Source: Pseudomonadota bacterium
GTDB lineage: Bacteria > Desulfobacterota > Binatia > UBA9968
Length of the DNA stretch: 64,000 nucleotides
Assembly: GCA_021324155.1 (NCBI GenBank)
Contig: JAJPJQ010000027.1
Span: forward strand, 21,885 to 85,884
Direction of reading: 5' to 3'
The notes under the pieces were generated by a model that saw only the letters and a list, made by a program, of their open reading frames with translations, was not told the origin of the DNA and ran no database searches. The translations under genes were made by a program, and so were the position numbers. Below are positions 50,168 through 58,657 of the stretch, in pieces (position 1 is the first letter of the stretch; each line of letters opens with the position of its first letter).

Positions 50168-51388
50168 ATGCGTGATGCCGCTAAGTTTTTCGACCAGGTG
50201 TCGTTTTACGAGCAAGTGCTCGACTGCAATTACATGTTCCACGACGAGATCTACCGCGGCGTCTCGTTATTGCTCGCCGGTTACTTCGGCGACCGACCGT
50301 TTTCCGTTCTCGATTTAGGCTGCGGCAGCGCGCGTCATTTGAGCCGCGCGCTCGCCGGGCGCTTCGTCAGGGTCTACAAAGGATACGACCTCGCCGAGGC
50401 GCCGCTGGCGGCGGCGAGGCGCAACGTGTCCGCGGTCGGATGCCGCGTCGATTTGCGCCACGGCGATCTCGTTGAAGCGCTGCGGAATGAAACCACCGGG
50501 TTCGACCTGATTTTTTGTGGCTTTTCACTGCACCATTTGACGGCTGAGGAAAAAGCGGCGTTCTTCCGGGTAGCGCATCTCCGGCTGAATACGGGAGGGA
50601 TGCTACTGATCGTCGATCCGGCACGCGAGGAAGACGAGCCGCTCCCGATCTATCTCGACCATTACTGCGATTGGATCCGCGCGGAATGGAAAGCGATGCC
50701 GATGGCTGCAATCGACGCCATTTGCGATCATATCCGGAACAATGATTATCCCGAGACCTCCCGCGATCTTCGCGCCATAGCAGCCGAATCGGGCTTCGAC
50801 CGCGCGCGGGAGCTAGAGCGTTTCGGCTGGCATCATACGTGGGCATTCGAGAAAGCTTTTTCCTCGCGCGTCGCGATTCACCCGGCGAAGCCGGAGGACG
50901 CCGTCGCGATTGCGCGGGTACACGCCGAGAGCTGGCGCACGACATACGCGGGCATCATTCCCGACGATTACATCGCGAAATTCACAAATGACGCGCGCGA
51001 GCGGAGCTGGCGGGCCATTCTCGGCGACCCGGCGCGCCGCGAATTCGTCTGCCTAGCCATAAACGAAGCGGGGACGGTCACAGGCTTCGCTTCAGGCGGT
51101 CCCACGCGCGGCAGCAATGATTTTGCCGGCGAGCTTTATGCTATTTATCTTCTCGATGGCTATCAGCGCCGCGGCATCGGCCGCCGGCTGGCCGCGGCGG
51201 TCGCTCGGCGATTGCTGAAGGCGGGGCATTCGTCGATGCTTGCCTGGGTGCTCGCGGAAAATTCGGCGCGTTATTTTTACGCAGCGCTCGGCGGCGTCGT
51301 TGCCGGCGAAAAGGCGGCGGAAATCGCCGGTGCGGATCTGACCGAAGTCGCTTACGGTTGGACCGACATCCGCCGGCTGCTCGATTGA
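50168..51388 (+). CDS. SAM-dependent methyltransferase fused to a GNAT acetyltransferase
   Basis: A 406-residue two-domain enzyme. The N-terminal half (~1-225) is a class-I methyltransferase with motif I VLDLGCGSARHLS (~48-60), an acidic motif II position in GYDLAEAPL and LIFCGFSLHHL as motif IV. The C-terminal half (~234-406) is a GNAT domain, opening VAIHPAKPEDAVAIARVHAE, with the acetyl-CoA loop GYQRRGIGRRLA (~331-342). I start at ATG 50168; the frame back to 50057 would run into the DUF5996 gene. Substrate unknown. The fusion implies two modifications of one target or of one pathway. Confidence 0.88.
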   Translation: MRDAAKFFDQVSFYEQVLDCNYMFHDEIYRGVSLLLAGYFGDRPFSVLDLGCGSARHLSRALAGRFVRVYKGYDLAEAPLAAARRNVSAVGCRVDLRHGDLVEALRNETTGFDLIFCGFSLHHLTAEEKAAFFRVAHLRLNTGGMLLIVDPAREEDEPLPIYLDHYCDWIRAEWKAMPMAAIDAICDHIRNNDYPETSRDLRAIAAESGFDRARELERFGWHHTWAFEKAFSSRVAIHPAKPEDAVAIARVHAESWRTTYAGIIPDDYIAKFTNDARERSWRAILGDPARREFVCLAINEAGTVTGFASGGPTRGSNDFAGELYAIYLLDGYQRRGIGRRLAAAVARRLLKAGHSSMLAWVLAENSARYFYAALGGVVAGEKAAEIAGADLTEVAYGWTDIRRLLD

Positions 51389-51409
51389 GGACAGTTAAAG
51401 GAGGGGCAT

Positions 51410-51892
51410 GTGGCAAAATCGCAGCTCGACGCGCACCGCAACTGGGCGGCGCGAAGCTTCACCTTGATCGAGGACATCGTTTACATCGGGCTCGGCGTGC
51501 TCCTTGCCGTGAGCTCGATCGTTCTTCTTGCCACCGGCATTATCGACTTCGTGCAGAATCTTCTCTCGGGATCGTTCCCGCAAGAAATCGTCGCGCTGCT
51601 GGATCGCATTCTGCTCGTGCTGCTCTTCGTCGAACTCCTCTACACCGTGCAGGTTTCGTTCCGCGAGCATACGATCGTCCCGGAGCCGTTTCTTCTCGTC
51701 GGCCTTATCGCTGCGATCCGGCGCGTGTTGGTGCTCACAGCCGAGTTCGCCGAGATCGCGGACAAACCAGAGGAGGTTTTCCGCCATTTCATTTACGAGC
51801 TGGGGGCGCTCACGCTGCTCATCATGGCGCTGGTCGCTGCGCTCTATATCCTCACTCGCCAGGGAGTGAAAGCCGGCGCCGAAAGGGCTTGA
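51410..51892 (+). CDS. PsiE-like integral membrane protein
   Basis: A 160-residue membrane protein with four hydrophobic segments: VYIGLGVLLAVSSIVLLATG, a segment through DRILLVLLFVELLYTVQVSF, the region around VPEPFLLVGLIAAIRRVLVL, and the last helix GALTLLIMALVAALYILTR. The conserved PEPFLLVGLIAAIRR text is the phosphate-starvation-inducible PsiE fold. A GTG at 51410 with GGAGGGG ahead is the start. Function of PsiE is unknown. Confidence 0.8.
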   Translation: MAKSQLDAHRNWAARSFTLIEDIVYIGLGVLLAVSSIVLLATGIIDFVQNLLSGSFPQEIVALLDRILLVLLFVELLYTVQVSFREHTIVPEPFLLVGLIAAIRRVLVLTAEFAEIADKPEEVFRHFIYELGALTLLIMALVAALYILTRQGVKAGAERA

Positions 51893-51935
51893 AAGGCGTA
51901 CCGGTCCGCTCGATCACTGCTTCCGACTGAATCCT

Positions 51936-53462
51936 ATGAAAGAACCGCTCGAATACAGGCGCGGCGTCGCCGTCGCCGGCATCCTGCTGGTCATTTTTCT
52001 TTTCGCCATCGACTCGACCGTGGTTAGCGCCGCGATGCCGACGATCGTCGCGAAGCTCGGGGGACTCGAGCTCTATAGCTGGGTTTTTTCCTCGTATATG
52101 CTCACGTCGGCGCTCGGCACTCCGCTGTTCGGCAATCTTTCGGATCTTTACGGGAGGCGGCGTCTCATGCTGGCGGGCATAGCGATCTTCACGCTGGGCT
52201 CCGCTCTTTGCGGAGCCGCGCAATCGCTCATGCAACTGATTGCTTTCCGGGCGGTTCAAGGTATCGGCGGCGGCGCGCTCTACGCGTTGTCTTTCATTCT
52301 GATTGGCTATCTTTATCCGCCGGAGCGGCGGGCGCAAATGCAGGCGCTGATCAGCGGGATCTGGGGCATCGCCTCGATCCTCGGTCCGGTTATGGGCGCC
52401 GTGATCACCCAGTTCTGGAGCTGGCGGTGGATTTTCTTCATCAACCTGCCGGTCTGCTGCGCTGCGGCGGGTTTGATCGCTTTCGGCATGGACGAAGCGG
52501 TTTCCGAGCGCCGGCATCGGCTCGATTGGAAAGGTCTGGCAACACTTCTGACGGGGCTGCTGCTTTCCTTCTACGCGCTCGAAGAGGCGCGCATGAATGC
52601 GTTCAAGCTCGATTGGCCCTTGCTGATCGCCTTCGTCCTCTCCATCGCGGCGTTCGGACTTTTCTATCGCCTTGAGCCGGGCGCGCAGGAGCCGATCCTC
52701 CCGCTCGAATTATTTCGTCACCGCCTTTTCAAGCTATGCCTCGCGCTCGCTTGGCTCGCATCGATGGGAATGTTCGCAATTATATCTTACCTGCCGCTGT
52801 ACGTGCAGGGCGGCCTCGCCGGCGACGCGGCGAGCGTCGGACTTTCGCTCGTGCCGGCGAGCCTCGGCTGGACCGCCGGCAGCTTCATCGCCGGGGCTGG
52901 AATGAACCGGCACGGCTACCGCACGGTCTGCGTCGCAGGAAGCGCCGCCATGGCGCTCGGCTATGCGGTCTTTGTCGCATTCGAGCCGCGACTCGGCTTC
53001 GCCGCCGTTCTATCCATCGCCGCGTTCATCGGCATCGGCATGGGAATGGTTACGCTGACGTCGATGGTGGCGGCGCAAAACGGTGTCCCACGCGAGCGCT
53101 TGGGCGTCGCGACATCGACCGTCATGCTAGCGCGCCTTTTCGGCGGCGCTTTCGGCATCGCTTTGGTCGGCAGCGTGCTCTTCAGCCGAATGCAGCGCGA
53201 GCTCGCGGTGCTTGCGGACGCATCCATGAGCGCGGCCGCGCGCGGGGCACTGCAAAATCTCGCGACGCCGGAGCAGTTGCTCGATCCGACAATGCGCTCT
53301 AACATTCCCGCGCCGGTGCTCGCCGCGCTCGAGACCGTTCTCCGCAACTCGATTCGCACCGCCTTCGTGGCGGCCCTTTGCGTGATGATTGTGTCATTGG
53401 GCGTGAGCCTTTTCATGGCGAAATCCCGTCCCGCTGCGCCTGCCGGTCATGAAATCGCGTGA
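51936..53462 (+). CDS. MFS drug:H+ antiporter (DHA2-type, 14 TM)
   Basis: A 508-residue multi-pass exporter. Landmarks: IDSTVVSAAMPTIVAKLGG, the loop-2 motif GNLSDLYGRRRLM, and GFRAVQGIGGGALYALS-type text (here FRAVQGIGGGALYAL). Fourteen helices and a cytoplasmic tail ending in FMAKSRPAAPAGHEIA. It probably exports amphipathic toxins or metabolites; the cargo is unknown. It starts at ATG 51936 without a clear ribosome-binding site and is 43 bases after the PsiE-like gene. Confidence 0.92.
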   Translation: MKEPLEYRRGVAVAGILLVIFLFAIDSTVVSAAMPTIVAKLGGLELYSWVFSSYMLTSALGTPLFGNLSDLYGRRRLMLAGIAIFTLGSALCGAAQSLMQLIAFRAVQGIGGGALYALSFILIGYLYPPERRAQMQALISGIWGIASILGPVMGAVITQFWSWRWIFFINLPVCCAAAGLIAFGMDEAVSERRHRLDWKGLATLLTGLLLSFYALEEARMNAFKLDWPLLIAFVLSIAAFGLFYRLEPGAQEPILPLELFRHRLFKLCLALAWLASMGMFAIISYLPLYVQGGLAGDAASVGLSLVPASLGWTAGSFIAGAGMNRHGYRTVCVAGSAAMALGYAVFVAFEPRLGFAAVLSIAAFIGIGMGMVTLTSMVAAQNGVPRERLGVATSTVMLARLFGGAFGIALVGSVLFSRMQRELAVLADASMSAAARGALQNLATPEQLLDPTMRSNIPAPVLAALETVLRNSIRTAFVAALCVMIVSLGVSLFMAKSRPAAPAGHEIA

Positions 53463-53548
53463 TGCTCGTGCAATTTCACCCAGGCCTATGTTAGGGTGAG
53501 GCGGCCCGAACGGACATTTGAAAAAGAAAGGCGGCAGCAAAGCAAGCG

Positions 53549-54799
53549 ATGGCTTTAGAAGCAGCAGAAGCGACATCATCGGCTCCGCGCGAGGGAGCGC
53601 TCGGTCGAAGCACGATCTTCGGCATCGTCTGCGGCGCGCATTTCATCAACCACTTCCAGTCGACGATGCTCGGCGTCATCTATCCTTTGATGATGAAGGA
53701 TCTGGGGCTCGGCTTTGCGGCCATCGCATCGATCGCCGCCGCTTACAACACGCTCGGTAACGTCCTTCAAGGGGTATACGGGTTCATTGTCCCGTACGTC
53801 AGACGCGGCGTCATTCTCGGGATCGGCAACTGTGTTCTCGGGCTCTCGGTGATAGCCAGCGGCTTCGCGTCCAGCTATTCGCACTTTTTTACGACGCGGC
53901 TGCTCGGCGGCGTCGGCGGCAGCCCACAGCATCCTGTCGGATCCAGCATCCTAGCGAGTCATTTCGCCGGCGCGCGCGGGCGCGCGCTCGCGTTTCACTC
54001 GACGGCGGGCCAGATGGGCGGCGTCGTCGCGCCAATCCTCGGCGCGTATCTTATTCTCCACACAGGCATCGGCTGGCGGGGGCTTTTCTGGGCCGTTGGC
54101 GCGGTTGCGACGGTCATGGGACTCATCTGCTTCATTTTCCGGGATAGCCTCCGCCGCGCGCGTTCCTCGGACGCGCCGAGGTCGCGGCTTACCCCGCTCG
54201 GCTGGGAAGCATATAAGAAATGCCTACAGAATAAAAATATCCTGCTCGTTTCGCTCGTCTTTATGGTCGGCGCCGCCGGTCGCGGGCAGGACATCAACGA
54301 AACGTATATCATTCCGCATTTCGTCCGCGATTTCGGCCTGAGCCTCACCTACGGCGCGTTCCTCTTTCTGTTCATCCAGATCGGCAGTCTGTGCGGGCCG
54401 TACATATGGGGCTGGCTCTCCGATCGATATAACCGCAAACTCGTCATTCAGGCGTCGCTGTTCGTCTCGGCAGTGTCCAGCTTTTGGCTCGGATGGCAAA
54501 CCGAGGTCTCGTCGTCGCTCTACGCGAATCTCATCGTTTACGGCGCGGCCGTCACGTCGCGGCAAACGCTGACGCAGGCGCTTCTGAGCGATCTCGTCGG
54601 CGACGAACTCTTCGACGCCGCCTTCAGTCTGTACTACTTCATCGGGTTTATCTCGATTCCGTTCTGGACGCTGGTGACCGGCGGCATCATGGAACATCAC
54701 GGCTTCGGGCCCGCCTTCAGCCTCATCTCGACGTCCTATCTCGCGGCCTCCGTGCTGCTTGTCTTTCTACGGCATGATAGGCACGTTATCCATCGTTAA
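53549..54799 (+). CDS. MFS transporter (12 TM)
   Basis: A 416-residue transporter with a short cytoplasmic N-terminus (MALEAAEATSSAPREGALGR) and the first helix region CGAHFINHFQSTMLGVIYPL. GGVGGSPQHPVGSSILASHF and SLCGPYIWGWLSDRYNRKLV are MFS-like loops. It is not of the same subgroup as the DHA2 protein upstream, with an 86-base gap between them. Substrate class unknown; the family includes organic-anion importers. It overlaps the convergent glycosyltransferase-like gene by 14 bases. Confidence 0.88.
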   Translation: MALEAAEATSSAPREGALGRSTIFGIVCGAHFINHFQSTMLGVIYPLMMKDLGLGFAAIASIAAAYNTLGNVLQGVYGFIVPYVRRGVILGIGNCVLGLSVIASGFASSYSHFFTTRLLGGVGGSPQHPVGSSILASHFAGARGRALAFHSTAGQMGGVVAPILGAYLILHTGIGWRGLFWAVGAVATVMGLICFIFRDSLRRARSSDAPRSRLTPLGWEAYKKCLQNKNILLVSLVFMVGAAGRGQDINETYIIPHFVRDFGLSLTYGAFLFLFIQIGSLCGPYIWGWLSDRYNRKLVIQASLFVSAVSSFWLGWQTEVSSSLYANLIVYGAAVTSRQTLTQALLSDLVGDELFDAAFSLYYFIGFISIPFWTLVTGGIMEHHGFGPAFSLISTSYLAASVLLVFLRHDRHVIHR

Positions 54800-55556
54800 T
54801 CGGGTAGACTCCGAACTCCGCGCTTAGCGCAGGCGTGAGCGGCTCCGAATGCAGCAGCTCATCGAATAGCTTTCTCGCATGCCAGCGTACGACCCTGGGG
54901 TTTTCTTTGAAATCTGCCCAGTAATTTCTCCGGCTGTGAGTACCCTCGAAGCGACGTCCGAGTACGTAAACGGCTCCGGGAAAAGGCAGAGCGGCGAGTC
55001 GGGTTGTCAGTTGCCACGGCCTGAACGCGGCGACTCCTGCATCATCGAAGTCGTCGCCTGCCGGAAGCGCGAGAAGATCGGTGCGGAACACTCGGCTCGT
55101 CCCGCACCAATCGTGAAAACCGCGGCGGCGCAGGAAAACACGGCGTGTGCCGTCGCGATGAAAGTAGCCTATATCGAAGTACCACCCTGGGGCCGCGGAA
55201 TTTTCATCCACCCATGCTGCCAGGCGTCGGCTCAAGCAGTCGTCGGCATCGACCGGCATCATGTGCGACGGACTAAATTCACGCGCGACCATGAAACCGC
55301 GGAGACGTTTTCGGTACTTGTCCAGAATGAGCGCAGGATGATCGCGGCGATCGGGAACCGGATAATCGACCGGGACATAAGTTACCGCCGGATGGCTGAA
55401 GCCGATCGCCGGCTTCTCGTGATGTACCACGATGACTTTGAATTCGCTGGACGTCTGGGCGCAGATCGATCGCAGCGTGCGCTCAAAAAGTTGCGAGACG
55501 TAGTTCCAGTCATTTGACACGCGACGGCTTTTCAGTGGCACTACGAAAGCGAGCAT
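54786..55556 (-). CDS. Glycosyltransferase-like protein (GT-A fold, rhamnosyltransferase-like)
   Basis: 256 residues. It begins MLAFVVPLKSRRVSNDWNYV and has a DxD-like metal motif in MMPVDADDCLSRRLAAW (~106-122). The layout (short beta strand, long helix with LFERTLRSICAQTSSEFKVI) is GT-A, near the 'putative rhamnosyltransferase' group. WYFDIGYFHRDGTRRVFLRR forms the acceptor half. I start at the internal Met at 55556 to match its paralogue at 58307, which also opens MLAFIVPIKSKR. No sugar-nucleotide genes are nearby, so the acceptor is unknown. Confidence 0.75.
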   Translation of the reverse strand: MLAFVVPLKSRRVSNDWNYVSQLFERTLRSICAQTSSEFKVIVVHHEKPAIGFSHPAVTYVPVDYPVPDRRDHPALILDKYRKRLRGFMVAREFSPSHMMPVDADDCLSRRLAAWVDENSAAPGWYFDIGYFHRDGTRRVFLRRRGFHDWCGTSRVFRTDLLALPAGDDFDDAGVAAFRPWQLTTRLAALPFPGAVYVLGRRFEGTHSRRNYWADFKENPRVVRWHARKLFDELLHSEPLTPALSAEFGVYPINDG

Positions 55557-55655
55557 TTTCCCGCATCGTAACATCATGATCGTAGGGAAGTAAAAACACT
55601 CCAGATATCCGGATTGACAAGCAGCGCGGCGATTGGCATAGGCAGAAGGGCGCGA

Positions 55656-56636
55656 ATGATTTCACCCAGGCGAAAAAATGTCGCGGTGTGCTTAGGCTTG
55701 GCCGCGCTTATTTCGTTTTTCGCCGGCCGCGCGGAAGCGATCGACAAGGTTAGGATCGCCGTCCCAGATGTGGGCGGCCAGTTTCTGACGTTTCCGCTCG
55801 CGCAAAGTCGCGGTTTTCTGCGACAGGAGGGGCTTGACGCCGAGATCATCCTGATCCGCGGTAACGCCGCGCTCGCGGCGATATCGAGCGGCGATACGGA
55901 TTACACGGCGGGAATCCCGCAAGGCGTGCGCGGCGCGCTGCTCGGTCTGCCGCTTAAAGTCGTCGCGTGCTTCGAGCCTTCTTCGACGCTCATGCTCCTT
56001 GCCCCATCGAGTATCAAATCGGTGGCCGACCTCAAGGGAAAATCTATCGCCGTCGGCGCGGTGGGCGGCGGCCCAACCCGCATCGCCCGAGCCGTACTGA
56101 AAAAATTCAATCTGAATCCGGACAAGGATGTGAATTATATCTCGGTCGGCGCGGCGCAGGCCCGCATCGCGCTCGTAAATCAGGGCATCGCCGCCGCCGC
56201 TATCGTCCCGCCGCCGTATGACGTCGAAGGCCGGAAGCTCGGCCTCGCCGTTCTAGCGCGCGCCTACGAGATCGTGAGCTTTCCGCAAAGCGGCCTCACG
56301 GTTCACAGCCGTCGGCTGAAAGACAAGCCCGATGAGATCGCGCGCGTGATCAAAGCGGGCATTCGGGCGAACGGCTTCATCCGTTCCAACCGGGACGGCA
56401 CAATCGAATTCCTCAAGACTTGGCAGCGGGCTGATGCATCCGTCGCAGCCGCGACCTACGACGCCGTGTGGCGGGTCTACAGTACGGACGGTGCTATGCC
56501 GCTCGACGGCCTTCGGCTTGTCGTCCAGGACACGAAAGATCTTTTGGAGCAGTCACGCGACATCGCCATCGGCGACCTTTTCGATCCGGGTCCGCTTCGG
56601 CGGGCGCAGACGGATCTGGGGATGGCTGCTAAATAA
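55656..56636 (+). CDS. NMT1/THI5-like substrate-binding protein (SBP-15)
   Basis: A 326-residue exported protein; leader MISPRRKNVAVCLGLAALIS to cleavage near AEA. AGAAGGG lies ahead of ATG 55656; an upstream TTG at 55614 is less likely. Motifs: QSRGFLRQEGLDAEIILIRG, LKGKSIAVGAVGGGPTRIAR, and LVNQGIAAAAIVPPPYDVEG. It stands alone, 35 kb from the main array and between two glycosyltransferase-like genes. It is followed after 14 bases by an MBL hydrolase, which may act on its ligand. Confidence 0.9.
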   Translation: MISPRRKNVAVCLGLAALISFFAGRAEAIDKVRIAVPDVGGQFLTFPLAQSRGFLRQEGLDAEIILIRGNAALAAISSGDTDYTAGIPQGVRGALLGLPLKVVACFEPSSTLMLLAPSSIKSVADLKGKSIAVGAVGGGPTRIARAVLKKFNLNPDKDVNYISVGAAQARIALVNQGIAAAAIVPPPYDVEGRKLGLAVLARAYEIVSFPQSGLTVHSRRLKDKPDEIARVIKAGIRANGFIRSNRDGTIEFLKTWQRADASVAAATYDAVWRVYSTDGAMPLDGLRLVVQDTKDLLEQSRDIAIGDLFDPGPLRRAQTDLGMAAK

Positions 56637-56650
56637 TGCGGGCTGATTAA

Positions 56651-57532
56651 ATGGGCGAAGCAAGCCAGGACATATTCCGTATCACGCTGCTGGGCACGGG
56701 CGCGCCGCCGCCGAGCCTGGAGCGCTTCGGCCCCAGCACGTTGGTGGAAGTCGGCGCCGAGAAATTCATCTTCGACGCGGGCCGCGGCGCAATGCAGCGG
56801 CTGCATCAAGTCGGCATTCCGTTTGCGGACATCAGCGGCATGTTCCTCACGCATCACCATTCGGACCATGTCGTCGGCTTTCCCGACCTGTGGCTTACCG
56901 GCTGGATCGGCCGGCCGTGGGGAAAGCGGGTCATGCCGCTGCCAGTATGGGGGCCATCGGGAACCGAACAAATGATGCGGCACCTGCCGCTCGCCTACGC
57001 GACCGATCTTCGCGTTCGGAGCAAAAATTATCCCGCGGCCGGAGCCGAGCTGCGAGCCCACGAAATCCAAGAGGGCGTGGTGTTTGAAAAAGACGGCGTC
57101 GTCGTGACCGCGTTCGAGGTCGATCACGGCGGTGAAGAGCTGCCGGCCTACGGCTACCGCATCGATTACCGGAAACGCGCCGCGGTTCTCTCCGGTGATA
57201 CGACCTTTAATGAGAACCTCATCCGCCATTCACAGGGTATCGATGTTCTGGTGCACGAAGTTACCGCCGCGGGCGGCACCGGCGCGGAGAGCGCGGCACA
57301 ATTAAAAAGAATTTCGGCCAACCACACGACGCCCGAGCAGGCCGCCGAGGTTTTTCGCCGCACGAACCCACGGCTGGCCGTGTATACGCACCTGCTCCTG
57401 TTCGGCGGTGCGGCTGACCAGGATTTGATTCCCGCGACGCGCAAGAATTATTCTGGCCCGCTCGTTGTCGGGAAAGATTTACTGCGCATCGATATCGCCG
57501 CGGAAATAACGACGACAAGCGGCAGCAGTTAA
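56651..57532 (+). CDS. Metallo-beta-lactamase-fold hydrolase (RNase Z/arylsulfatase-like)
   Basis: A 293-residue MBL hydrolase. It opens with ITLLGTGAPPPSLERFGPST and has the zinc motif THHHSDH (~66-72, HxHxDH), a later Asp in LSGDTTFNEN (~186) and the last His in YTHLLLFG. The region GFPDLWLTGWIGRPWGKRV lies in the substrate lid. Members include tRNase Z-like and small-ester/phosphodiester hydrolases; the preceding binding protein points to a small-molecule substrate. It has no signal peptide. Confidence 0.9.
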   Translation: MGEASQDIFRITLLGTGAPPPSLERFGPSTLVEVGAEKFIFDAGRGAMQRLHQVGIPFADISGMFLTHHHSDHVVGFPDLWLTGWIGRPWGKRVMPLPVWGPSGTEQMMRHLPLAYATDLRVRSKNYPAAGAELRAHEIQEGVVFEKDGVVVTAFEVDHGGEELPAYGYRIDYRKRAAVLSGDTTFNENLIRHSQGIDVLVHEVTAAGGTGAESAAQLKRISANHTTPEQAAEVFRRTNPRLAVYTHLLLFGGAADQDLIPATRKNYSGPLVVGKDLLRIDIAAEITTTSGSS

Positions 57533-57539
57533 ATCAGTG

Positions 57540-58307
57540 CTAAAGTCCGAACTCCGCGGCGATTTCGGGAGTGATCGGCATCGAATGAAACCAGTGGTGG
57601 AATAATTTACGCGCCGGGCGGAGCGCGCCTTTCGGATAGCGCTGCAGGTGCCAGCTCAGGGGTATTCTAGCCTCCGTTCCTTCTCCACCTTTCGTGCCGA
57701 TATATACGGCTCCGGGGAAGGGAAGGGGATCCAGGGCGATCCCCCGTTTGATCATCTTCCTTCTCATCGAAGATCCGCCGAAACTTACAGGCTCGCCGCC
57801 GTCAGGTGCCGGATCGGCTGACATCCAATCGAAGCGAACGATCGCGCAGGTGCCGCACCAGTGATAGAAGTCCCGCTGCTTCAAAAATATTCTCGTGCTC
57901 CCGTCGCGATGCAGATAACCCGTCTCGAAGAACCAGCCGTGGCGATCCGGATTCTCGCGCACGAATCCGGCGAGGCGATTGCTGACGCAATCGTCGGCGT
58001 CCACTCCCATCGCGTGTGTCGGCGCGAAGCGGCGCGCAGCCGAGATGCCTGCTGCGAGCTTGCGCCCCTTGTCTTTCAATAAAGCGTTGAACTCGGAAAT
58101 CGGCGGTGGCTCCCAGTCGGCTTCAATGTATGAAACGGCAGGGTGATCGAAGGTTATCGCCGGCAGCTCATGACAGACGACGATGACTTTAAATTCGCGC
58201 GATGTCTGCGCACAGAGCGAGCGCAGCGTGCGCTCGAAGAGGCGCGATACATAATCCCAAGACTTGGCGATGCGCTTGCTTTTAATCGGCACGATAAAGG
58301 CGAGCAT
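57540..58307 (-). CDS. Glycosyltransferase-like protein, paralogue of the gene at 54786
   Basis: A 255-residue GT-A-like protein that shares its plan with 54786-55556. It starts MLAFIVPIKSKRIAKSWDYV, has LFERTLRSLCAQTSREFKVI, a DxD-type motif in MGVDADDCVSNRLAGF, and WFFETGYLHRDGSTRIFLKQ. It ends HWFHSMPITPEIAAEFGL. The two paralogues bracket SBP-15 and the MBL hydrolase. Acceptor and sugar donor are unknown. Convergent with the MBL gene, seven bases apart. Confidence 0.78.
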   Translation of the reverse strand: MLAFIVPIKSKRIAKSWDYVSRLFERTLRSLCAQTSREFKVIVVCHELPAITFDHPAVSYIEADWEPPPISEFNALLKDKGRKLAAGISAARRFAPTHAMGVDADDCVSNRLAGFVRENPDRHGWFFETGYLHRDGSTRIFLKQRDFYHWCGTCAIVRFDWMSADPAPDGGEPVSFGGSSMRRKMIKRGIALDPLPFPGAVYIGTKGGEGTEARIPLSWHLQRYPKGALRPARKLFHHWFHSMPITPEIAAEFGL

Positions 58308-58341
58308 GGAACGCGGAGAATAGCACGAAAAGTAAAAATTG

Positions 58342-58364
58342 GCGTCCCCGACGGGATTGAACCC
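58342..58364. repeat. att-like copy of the tRNA-Glu 3' end (distal copy)
   Basis: GCGTCCCCGACGGGATTGAA then CCC repeats the tRNA-Glu 3' end found at 60700-60723, 23 of 24 positions identical (one T missing), in the same orientation. This is the pattern left when an integrase inserts at a tRNA 3' end. Confidence 0.6.
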
Positions 58365-58657
58365 AAAGCCGCAAAAGAGTGACGGCGGATAATTGAAATA
58401 ATTAACCGGCCGTATTGTGAAACCCGCTCACATCGCCCGTTGCGTTAATCCCACGACAACCCACGAATACCATCAACACCGAAACGGTTTCGGTTGGAAG
58501 TGGGGGGTTACGCATGACCTTACATTGACCGCCAAAGTTCGCGCTAGATTCGATGCTTTCAATCACTATGCGATGGGATCGCCTTCGAACGCGCGAATTC
58601 TGCGAGCTTATAAAGCTGTTTTGAAATTGGATCAGGTCAAAGTTTTACACAATTCAG
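58365..58657. other. Apparently non-coding stretch at the island edge
   Basis: About 290 bases between the distal att-like copy and the glycosyltransferase frame. A 91-codon frame at 58417-58692 exists but overlaps the glycosyltransferase start and shows no domain. I see no tRNA, terminator or clear promoter here; it may hold the true upstream region of the glycosyltransferase. Confidence 0.35.
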
